Below, in pieces: positions 15,466 to 21,534 of a stretch of DNA of 37,340 bases. Source of the DNA: a virus; the IMG/VR virus record IMGVR_UViG_3300008448_000266, positions 1 to 37,340 of that record. The stretch is one strand, 5' to 3'. The notes under the pieces are model-generated. The model had not been told where the DNA came from and ran no database searches. It saw only the letters and a list, made by a program, of their open reading frames with translations. Numbering within the stretch: position 1 is the first letter of the stretch; each line of letters starts with the position of its first letter. Made by a program: the position numbers and the translations under genes.

Positions 15466-15927
15466 ATGAATAAATATATTTCAACAAAAGTATTTGATGG
15501 ATTCAGTTGTGTGTTCCGTCAATGGAAAGCAGAGGGTACACACTGTAAATTCCTTCATGGTTATGGAGTAAGCTTCAAAGTATGGTTTGAGGGTGAACTT
15601 GATGAAAGAAATTGGGTTTGGGACTTTGGAGGTATGAAACGTGCCAAAGGAACTATCGATGGTATGAATCCTAAAGAATGGATGGACTATATGTTTGATC
15701 ATACTCTAATTATTGCCGAAGATGATCCATATTTGGCTGGATGGAAAGCTATGGGTGAACATGGATTGGCTCAAGTAAGAGTTATTCCTGCTGTCGGTGC
15801 TGAACAATTTGCTAGATTTATATATGAAAAACTTAATACATTTATTAATGAAGAAACTAATGGACGTGTTAAAGTTATTCAAGTAGAATTTATGGAACAC
15901 GGAAAAAACAGTGCAATTTATAAATAA
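15466..15927 (+). CDS. queD: QueD-like 6-carboxytetrahydropterin synthase
   Basis: 153 aa. It converts dihydroneopterin triphosphate to 6-carboxytetrahydropterin, the second step of deazaguanine synthesis. It has FDGFSCVFRQW (10-20), then THCKFLHGYGVSF with the catalytic Cys four residues before the first His (CxxxH), DFGGMK, and FDHTLIIAEDDP with the catalytic Asp-His pair. In E. coli QueD the zinc is held by the His of FSAAH and both His of HGH. Here these align with Phe, His and Tyr, so two of three ligands differ. I recall the same FRQW/HGY form in other phages, so it is probably a stable subfamily, not decay. Confidence 0.8.
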   Translation: MNKYISTKVFDGFSCVFRQWKAEGTHCKFLHGYGVSFKVWFEGELDERNWVWDFGGMKRAKGTIDGMNPKEWMDYMFDHTLIIAEDDPYLAGWKAMGEHGLAQVRVIPAVGAEQFARFIYEKLNTFINEETNGRVKVIQVEFMEHGKNSAIYK

Positions 15928-15932
15928 TAAAA

Positions 15933-16748
15933 ATGGATAATACTAAAGTAACAGAAAAACAATGGAACATCCAGGAACCTGGTCGTATCACAGATTATAA
16001 TAAAAAATTACCTGTACTAGAGGTTTATACATGTGTTCAATCAGAGGGATCACGTCAAGGTAGACCCACAGTGGCAATCAGAACAACTGGTTGTACCCAC
16101 AGATGTTGGTTTGGTGCCGGTGGTTGGTGTGATTCTTGGTACACGAGTATTCACCCTGAAAAAGGTATTTATACCTTTAATGACATTATTAAAATCTATG
16201 ATGAAAACCCTCATATTAGAGAAATGATGTTGACTGGTGGTTCACCTACTATGCAACCTGACCTTTGTAATGAATTAACTCACTTTGCTTATGAGAGAGG
16301 TATTTTCATTACTATTGAAACTGAAGGATCACATTTTATTAAAACAGATCACCAAATTGGTTTAATTTCTTTATCACCTAAGTTTAGTAATTCTGTTCCT
16401 AAGCTTGATGTTAATACACCAATGGGTAAGTTAGTTGACCAAAAAATGATTGATCAACACAATAAATTCCGTTTAAATTATGAAGCAATGCAAATGATGA
16501 TGGAATATCACGGTGATTATCATTTTAAACCTGTATGGGATGGTACTGATGAAAACTTTAATGAAATTGAAGAATTTAGATTAAAGATGGATATTCCAAA
16601 ATGGAAAACCTGGTTGATGCCTGCTGGTGATACTAGAGAAACATTAATTGAAATGTATCCTATCTCAATTGAAAAATGTATGCAAGTAGGTTATAATTGG
16701 ACTGGTAGAGACCACATTATTGCTTACGATACTAAAAGAGCAGTTTAA
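15933..16748 (+). CDS. queE: QueE-like 7-carboxy-7-deazaguanine synthase (radical SAM)
   Basis: 271 aa. A radical SAM enzyme that rearranges carboxytetrahydropterin to carboxydeazaguanine. VYTCVQSEGSRQGRPTVAIR (31-50) is the usual QueE opening. The cluster motif is C54-x3-C58-x7-C66, unlike the canonical CX3CX2C. MLTGGSPTMQP (99-109) is the SAM-binding GGEP motif with Ser for Glu. It is longer than most QueE (about 210-250 aa). It follows queD by 5 nt and shares a TAATG overlap with the thioesterase gene. Confidence 0.85.
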   Translation: MDNTKVTEKQWNIQEPGRITDYNKKLPVLEVYTCVQSEGSRQGRPTVAIRTTGCTHRCWFGAGGWCDSWYTSIHPEKGIYTFNDIIKIYDENPHIREMMLTGGSPTMQPDLCNELTHFAYERGIFITIETEGSHFIKTDHQIGLISLSPKFSNSVPKLDVNTPMGKLVDQKMIDQHNKFRLNYEAMQMMMEYHGDYHFKPVWDGTDENFNEIEEFRLKMDIPKWKTWLMPAGDTRETLIEMYPISIEKCMQVGYNWTGRDHIIAYDTKRAV

Positions 16749-17149
16749 TGGACTTACTTTCAACCCACCCAGTTAAAAAACTAGATTTAGGCTTTCACGG
16801 CAATCTATTCGGCGGCAAATTGCTTAGCTGGATAGATGCCGCTGTTGCCGCTTATGCAATGGAAAAATGCAGATCACAAAATATGATTACAATTGCCATT
16901 GATGAATGTGTATTTAAAAAACCTGCCCGGGAAAAAAACCTAGTAAAAATTTATGCCGAAATGGCTAAAGTAGGAAATACATCTGCTACCTTTAGAGTAG
17001 AGGCAAGAGCCTATAATGTATTTAGAGGAGATGAAGTTACTTTATTATCTACCAACATGACATTTGTTAGAGTAGATGATGAAGGGATGCCTATCTCAAT
17101 ATCCAAACAGGTTAAAGACCAATTTTACACACCCGAATCAAAATTATGA
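16748..17149 (+). CDS. YciA-like hotdog acyl-CoA thioesterase
   Basis: 133 aa. NLFGGKLLSWIDAA (19-32) is the hotdog thioesterase signature with candidate catalytic D30. It also has ECVFKKPAREKNLVKIYAE and the strand TSATFRVEARAYN. It would hydrolyse acyl-CoA thioesters. An unusual metabolic gene for a phage, placed between queE and a membrane protein gene and coupled to both by short overlaps. Its substrate and purpose are unknown; lipid or envelope remodelling is one guess. Confidence 0.82.
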   Translation: MDLLSTHPVKKLDLGFHGNLFGGKLLSWIDAAVAAYAMEKCRSQNMITIAIDECVFKKPAREKNLVKIYAEMAKVGNTSATFRVEARAYNVFRGDEVTLLSTNMTFVRVDDEGMPISISKQVKDQFYTPESKL

Positions 17150-17550
17150 TATCATTAATATTATGTGCATTGGCAGGAGCCTTAAATGCCACCTACGAAA
17201 TTTTATTTGTAAGCTTTAAATATAGCATTTTCAGCAAATTAAATCCTCAATACTGGGACCCTAAAACATCCTGGGTATACAAATGGAAATATCCTTTAAG
17301 ACCGGCTACCAATCGTTGGTATTATTTTGGGTTTATTCCCCGTCATGAGGAAAGGTTTCCTTATTCATCCACTATTTTTGTTTGGGCAACTGATGCCTGG
17401 CATTTATTTAAGGCAATAATGCTGGTATGTTTGATGTCGGCAATGGTTTTATATTCACCTATTATTACACCCTTTGTTGATTTCTTTTTACTTTATGTTG
17501 CTTTTACATTTGTTTTTACAATTTTTTATGATTATATTTTAAGACGATGA
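17146..17550 (+). CDS. Membrane protein of unknown function
   Basis: 134 aa. An N-terminal hydrophobic segment (ISLILCALAGALNATYEILFV), a polar aromatic loop (WVYKWKYPLRPATNRWYYFGF), and two C-terminal hydrophobic segments (AIMLVCLMSAMVLY and FVDFFLLYVAFTFVFTIFY). About three membrane passes. ATGA overlaps on both sides. Adjacency to the thioesterase may hint at a lipid-related pair (inference). Confidence 0.72.
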   Translation: MISLILCALAGALNATYEILFVSFKYSIFSKLNPQYWDPKTSWVYKWKYPLRPATNRWYYFGFIPRHEERFPYSSTIFVWATDAWHLFKAIMLVCLMSAMVLYSPIITPFVDFFLLYVAFTFVFTIFYDYILRR

Positions 17551-18794
17551 ATCGATTAGACGAACAATACCAAAGATTACTTCAAGACATTATTGAATTT
17601 GGAGTAGAAAAAAAGGATAGAACAGGAACAGGAACTAAATCTTTATTTGGTTATACTATTAGACATAATATGAGAAATGGTTTCCCATTACTTACAACCA
17701 AAAAAATGGCTTGGAAACAAATAGTAACAGAGTTAATATGGTTCTTAAGAGGTGATACTAATATCAAGTATTTAGTTGATAATGATTGTCATATTTGGGA
17801 TGGTGATGCGTATAAGAATTATGCCGCTAAAACATCGATGGATGCTGATGGACAATTTACAAAAGAAGAATTCATCAATAAAATCAAAACAGATGATAAG
17901 TTTGCTAAGAAGTGGGGTGACCTTGGTAGAATCTATGGGGCGCAATGGAGAAGTTGGGACACCAGTATTCCAGTAGACCAAGTTGTAGAAGTAAGTGATG
18001 ACGGTGAATTTGAACTAGAATACAATTCAATAGACCAAATCCAAAACCTAATCAATGAACTTAAAACAAATCCTGACTCAAGACGATTAATGGTTTCGGC
18101 TTGGAACGTAGGTGAATTAGACCAAATGGTATTACCTCCTTGTCATTATGGATTTCAAGTTTATACTAGAGAGTTGACATTTGCTGAACGTTTAAACTTA
18201 TTAGGTAATATTAAAGCAGAAGATATAAATAAGGATTGGTTTGAAAAAAATAATACTCCTAAACGAGCAATCTCTTTAATGTGGAATCAAAGATCGGTTG
18301 ACACCTTTTTGGGTCTTCCCTTTAATATAGCCAGCTATGGTTTATTACTTGAGATTATTGCTAAAGAAGTTAATATGGTACCTGATGAATTGATTGGTAA
18401 TTTAGGTGATACTCATTTGTATTTGAATCATATTGAACAGGCTAAAGAACAAATTGGTAGAGATTATACATTAGATGAACGACTTAATATGGTTTCTGAG
18501 GAAATACAAAAAGAATTTAGTAATGGTATAGTTAATTTACCTAATTTTCCAAACACTCCAGTTTGGAGTGATGGTGGGAAAATGTCCTGTTTAGATGATT
18601 TTGGAGTACCTCGTAGAACAAGAGAACCATTTGAATTACCTAAATTGAAAATAAATACTGAATTTTGGCAAACAGAATCAGGTGAATGCGGAATAGGGCC
18701 TTTAAAAACAAATTTGATGGGATTTGAAATTGACGATTTTACTTTAGAAAACTATCAATCACACCCAACAATTAAAGCACCCTTGTCAAATTAA
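17547..18794 (+). CDS. thyA: Thymidylate synthase ThyA with insertions
   Basis: 415 aa, against 264 in E. coli. It makes dTMP from dUMP. DRTGTGT (24-30) contains the phosphate-binding Arg; also present are LIWFLRGDTN, the SRR pair near 179-180, LPPCHYGFQ with nucleophile C199, LPFNIASYG with N260, and GDTHLYLNH with H290. Extra sequence is inserted after FQVYTREL (about 209-240) and in a long C-terminal part (about 303-390). All key residues are present, so it should be active. It is last in the deazaguanine operon. Confidence 0.93.
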   Translation: MNRLDEQYQRLLQDIIEFGVEKKDRTGTGTKSLFGYTIRHNMRNGFPLLTTKKMAWKQIVTELIWFLRGDTNIKYLVDNDCHIWDGDAYKNYAAKTSMDADGQFTKEEFINKIKTDDKFAKKWGDLGRIYGAQWRSWDTSIPVDQVVEVSDDGEFELEYNSIDQIQNLINELKTNPDSRRLMVSAWNVGELDQMVLPPCHYGFQVYTRELTFAERLNLLGNIKAEDINKDWFEKNNTPKRAISLMWNQRSVDTFLGLPFNIASYGLLLEIIAKEVNMVPDELIGNLGDTHLYLNHIEQAKEQIGRDYTLDERLNMVSEEIQKEFSNGIVNLPNFPNTPVWSDGGKMSCLDDFGVPRRTREPFELPKLKINTEFWQTESGECGIGPLKTNLMGFEIDDFTLENYQSHPTIKAPLSN

Positions 18795-18795
18795 A

Positions 18796-18827
18796 TTTGG
18801 TTTTATTAAATTATTTTATTATATTTA
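18796..18827 (+). promoter_or_regulatory. Promoter P7
   Basis: TTTG 18796-18799 (ATTTGGTTTTATT), 20-bp spacer, TATATTTA 18820-18827. The ATG is at 18842, after a 14-nt gap ending AAAAAGTT. No terminator hairpin is seen between thyA and this promoter. Confidence 0.7.
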
Positions 18828-18841
18828 CAAAATAAAAAGTT

Positions 18842-19147
18842 ATGACATATGAAAATTTTCTAAAAGTAATTTTACAATTACAAAAACAAGACAGAATTAT
18901 AGATAACCTCTATAAAAATAATGTTGACTTGATTGAGTTTGTAGATCCTTACCACGGCATTATACAAACTCTCATGAAAGAAATCTACGGCGAGGAAGGA
19001 GTTGATTGGTTTAACTGGTTCTGTTATGAAAATGATTTTGGAACAAAAGGATTAGAGGCATGGGATGAAAATAAAAATCGAATCTGTTACAGTCATGAAA
19101 CACTGTGGCAATATTTAGAAACACTTAAAAAAGAAAATGGAAAATAA
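18842..19147 (+). CDS. Hypothetical phage protein
   Basis: 101 aa, helical. It has DPYHGIIQTLMKEIYGEEG and VDWFNWFCYENDFG, then CYSHETLWQYLETLKK. It looks like a protein common in large phages but without a known role. It is first gene of the operon leading to folE and dcd, and overlaps the next gene by 11 nt. Confidence 0.75.
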   Translation: MTYENFLKVILQLQKQDRIIDNLYKNNVDLIEFVDPYHGIIQTLMKEIYGEEGVDWFNWFCYENDFGTKGLEAWDENKNRICYSHETLWQYLETLKKENGK

Positions 19148-19340
19148 TTTTAAACCAGACTCGATTGTACAAGCAATCATTGATAAGTTTGCCGCTAGAG
19201 CAAAAATGGGAAAAGAAAAATACGGTGTTACTATGGACCGTGATGATTTAGAATTTTGGGATTGGTTAAACCATTTTCAAGAGGAATTAATGGATGGTAT
19301 AGTATATGCTGAAAAATTAAAACAACAAATTAAAAAATAA
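19137..19340 (+). CDS. Small helical protein, possibly MazG-like
   Basis: 67 aa: FAARAKMGKEKYG, then DDLEFWDWLNHFQEELMD and GIVYAEKLKQQ. The EExxD helix and KYG pattern recall short all-alpha NTP pyrophosphatase-like phage proteins that trim nucleotides. A full set of metal ligands cannot be confirmed, so the function is tentative. Its nucleotide-metabolism neighbours agree with the idea. Confidence 0.6.
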   Translation: MENNFKPDSIVQAIIDKFAARAKMGKEKYGVTMDRDDLEFWDWLNHFQEELMDGIVYAEKLKQQIKK

Positions 19341-19352
19341 TATTTATACGAT

Positions 19353-19646
19353 ATGAAACGTATAACACCAGAACAATTTGAATCATATTTAAAATTTGAA
19401 GACCATTTCTATGCTTTCTTTTCTTCCGATACTTGTAGACATTGTCAAACAATCTCACCGGTTTTAGAAAAAGCATTTTCCTCTTCAAAAACACCATTAT
19501 ATAATGTGAATCAAGAAGATCCTTTTTTAAATGAGGAAATGGGTGTTGAATTTTACCCAACAGTTTTAGAAGTTAAAAATGGAAAAGTTATAAAAAAATA
19601 CGTAGGTTTTAGCAGATTAGTTCATGAATACCAAAATTCTATTTAA
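19353..19646 (+). CDS. Thioredoxin-like protein
   Basis: 97 aa. FFSSDTCRHCQTISP has a CxxC site (C28-R-H-C31), and EFYPT carries the cis-proline (P69). CRHC differs from the WCGPC/WCQPC of classical thioredoxins, so redox potential and partner may differ. It is the second thioredoxin-type gene in the window and overlaps the phosphoribosyltransferase by 23 nt. Confidence 0.8.
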   Translation: MKRITPEQFESYLKFEDHFYAFFSSDTCRHCQTISPVLEKAFSSSKTPLYNVNQEDPFLNEEMGVEFYPTVLEVKNGKVIKKYVGFSRLVHEYQNSI

Positions 19647-20142
19647 CGAGCAGCAAATTCAAGATGCTGTAAAAACAATTTCTTACGATATAAACACCAC
19701 CACAGATTACTGGAGTGAAAAAAATGTATTTGTTGGAGTACTAACAGGTGGTTATATGTTTTATTCTGATTTGGTAAAACAAATCAAATTTCCTATTGAA
19801 TGTGATTTTATCCGAACCAAATCATATGTAACAAATCAATCCCAAGTTAAACCTGTGGTAACCAAAGATTTAGAGATAGATGTAGAGGAAAAAAACATAT
19901 TCCTAATCGATGACATTCTAGATTCAGGCAATACAATGAAATTTTTATTGAATCACTTTCTAAGCAAAAAACCACTTAGTATAAATATTGTAACCTTATT
20001 AACTAGAGAGGGAATAAAGTTTGAAAATAGATTTGGAAAAATGTATACTGGTTTATATATTGAGGATGACAGTTGGGTTGTAGGATACGGAATGGATGAT
20101 AACGGTTTGTATCGCAACACCCCTTATATATTTGTAAAATAA
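19624..20142 (+). CDS. Hypoxanthine phosphoribosyltransferase-like purine salvage enzyme
   Basis: 172 aa. The PRPP-binding loop is NIFLIDDILDSGNT (91-104). FVGVLTGGYMFYSDLVKQI matches the first conserved loop of HPRT, and DFIRTKSY and the C-terminal DDSWVVGYGMDDNGLYRN segment fit the purine-binding end of the family. It would join hypoxanthine or guanine to PRPP to give IMP or GMP. It lies 8 nt before folE, whose substrate is GTP, so it may feed that pathway (inference). Confidence 0.85.
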   Translation: MNTKILFNEQQIQDAVKTISYDINTTTDYWSEKNVFVGVLTGGYMFYSDLVKQIKFPIECDFIRTKSYVTNQSQVKPVVTKDLEIDVEEKNIFLIDDILDSGNTMKFLLNHFLSKKPLSINIVTLLTREGIKFENRFGKMYTGLYIEDDSWVVGYGMDDNGLYRNTPYIFVK

Positions 20143-20149
20143 GTTTTAT

Positions 20150-20848
20150 ATGACTAACGATAATAAAAAAACATTTACCCTCGATTTAGAGGTAGTTAAA
20201 ATGGGTTATGCCAATGGAATTGCTCCTGGTTTCCCACTTACTGAAAAAGAAAAATGGTCTATGGTAGACGAAGCAGCAGAGGCATATGGTAAATTCTTAG
20301 ATGCTTTAGGTTGTGATTGGAGAAATGACCCCAATTCCTCCGATACTCCTAGACGAGTAGCAAAAGCATATGTATTTGATCTATGGAAAGGTAGATACGA
20401 TTCAATGAGTGATATTACCTCATTCCCATCAGATGGTTATGATGGTATTGTAATTGAACGTAATATTCCTCTAACTAGTATGTGTTCACACCACCACCAA
20501 ACAATTGGAGGTGTAGTTCATATTGGTTATGTAGTAGGTGAAAATGGTTCTGTAATTGGTTTAAGTAAATTAAATCGTATTGTAGAACATTTTGGACGTA
20601 GGGGTGCTATTCAAGAACAATTAACATCCGCTATTCACCAAGCAGTAGATAAAATTTGTGAAAACAACAAAGGTGTTATTGTCACTGTAGTTGCAACTCA
20701 CAATTGTGTTTCCTGTAGAGGTGTAAAACACCAAGGTGCTTCAATGGTTACCACCAAAGCCTCTGGAGTATTTTTAAACAATGAAAACCAAGCACGTAAA
20801 GAATTTTTTGATTCATTAAAAATAAACAACGGAGGACATCAGATATGA
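20150..20848 (+). CDS. folE: GTP cyclohydrolase I
   Basis: 232 aa. It converts GTP to dihydroneopterin triphosphate, the first step toward deazaguanine (and folate). DTPRRVAKAYVFDLWKG (65-81) and IPLTSMCSHHHQTIGGVVHI supply zinc ligands C112 and H115; THNCVSCRGV supplies C186. GLSKLNRIVEHFGRR and the C-terminal MVTTKASGVF are conserved. Unlike the QueC and QueD variants, its metal site is intact. Its last codons contain GGAGG ahead of the next start. Confidence 0.93.
   Translation: MTNDNKKTFTLDLEVVKMGYANGIAPGFPLTEKEKWSMVDEAAEAYGKFLDALGCDWRNDPNSSDTPRRVAKAYVFDLWKGRYDSMSDITSFPSDGYDGIVIERNIPLTSMCSHHHQTIGGVVHIGYVVGENGSVIGLSKLNRIVEHFGRRGAIQEQLTSAIHQAVDKICENNKGVIVTVVATHNCVSCRGVKHQGASMVTTKASGVFLNNENQARKEFFDSLKINNGGHQI
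20831..20835 (+). promoter_or_regulatory. Unusually good Shine-Dalgarno for dcd
   Basis: GGAGG lies 9 nt before the dcd ATG at 20845, inside the end of folE. Most genes here have no such site and start in A-rich context, as is usual in Bacteroidota, so this is an exception. It may also just be the Asn-Gly-Gly codons of FolE. Confidence 0.4.
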
Positions 20849-21351
20849 TTTTAAACGCAGAACAAATAATGGAGCAAGGTCTAATTACTATAGACAATGC
20901 TTATGGAAAACCTGCTCAAGTAGGTTATGATTTATCTATTAAAGGGGTAAATAAAGTTGGAGGTAGAGTTGGTAAAGTATTGGTTGATAAAACTGAACTT
21001 AACACTCATACCCCTGTTGAAAAAACTAATTTAGATGGTAAATCTGGATTTTTATTATATGCTGGAGTTTATGATATGATTATGAATGAGGGTTGCAATA
21101 TTCCCTCTAACAAAGTAGGTTTAGTTAGACAACGTTCATCATTAATGAGAAATGGAGCCATTATTACCTCTAGCATTTTTGATCCAGGATTTAAAACAAA
21201 TAATGTAGGTACTTATATGATTGTGTTTGAAACTATTTTTATTGAAGAAAATGCTAGAGTAGCACAAATGTATTTTCATGAATGTGAACCTGTAGCCCAA
21301 GACAAATTATATAATGGTCAATGGCAAAACGATAAACAAAGAAATAAATGA
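20845..21351 (+). CDS. dcd: dCTP deaminase / dUTPase family protein
   Basis: 168 aa. AQVGYDLSIKGV (24-35), RQRSSLMRNGA (95-105), SSIFDPGFKTNNVGTYMIVFET (from 109) and RVAQMYFHECEP are the conserved blocks of the Dcd/Dut trimer fold. E129 sits where Dcd has its catalytic Glu. It would supply dUMP precursor for thymidylate synthase. It overlaps folE by 4 nt. Pure dUTPase activity cannot be excluded. Confidence 0.85.
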   Translation: MILNAEQIMEQGLITIDNAYGKPAQVGYDLSIKGVNKVGGRVGKVLVDKTELNTHTPVEKTNLDGKSGFLLYAGVYDMIMNEGCNIPSNKVGLVRQRSSLMRNGAIITSSIFDPGFKTNNVGTYMIVFETIFIEENARVAQMYFHECEPVAQDKLYNGQWQNDKQRNK

Positions 21352-21482
21352 TAGATGCAATTATTTTAGTTTCAATTCTTGCTGTAGTTGGAGGTTTAGT
21401 ATTTTGGTTAAAAAAACATTCCGATAAAGTAAGAAAAGAAATGATTCAAGAAATAGAGGATGAACAAAATCCCTCTAATTAA
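21348..21482 (+). CDS. 44-aa single-pass membrane peptide
   Basis: Begins MIDAIILVSILAVVGGLVFW, one hydrophobic helix, then a basic/acidic tail (LKKHSDKVRKEM ... EDEQNPSN). It starts in an ATGA overlap with dcd and ends before a terminator. Function unknown. Confidence 0.6.
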   Translation: MIDAIILVSILAVVGGLVFWLKKHSDKVRKEMIQEIEDEQNPSN

Positions 21483-21494
21483 TTAATTGGTTTA

Positions 21495-21522
21495 AAGGCT
21501 TGGTTTTCCAAGCCTTCTTTTT
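21495..21522 (+). terminator. Terminator overlapping promoter P8
   Basis: 9-bp stem AAGGCTTGG (21495-21503), TTTT loop, CCAAGCCTT (21508-21516), then CTTTTTT. The rising arm carries CTTG of the polymerase promoter. Confidence 0.92.
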
Positions 21523-21530
21523 TATATTTA
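21499..21530 (+). promoter_or_regulatory. Promoter P8 of DNA polymerase, leaderless type
   Basis: CTTG 21499-21502, 20-bp spacer, TATATTTA 21523-21530, then only ATTA before the ATG at 21535. It combines the terminator overlap with the 4-nt leaderless spacing. Confidence 0.72.
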
Positions 21531-21534
21531 ATTA

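Noticed and set aside
373-21516. The near-identical CTTGG...CCAAG hairpins as a dispersed repeat or CRISPR-like family
   Set aside because: They occur singly at gene ends, each followed by a T tract and promoter, so terminators explain them.
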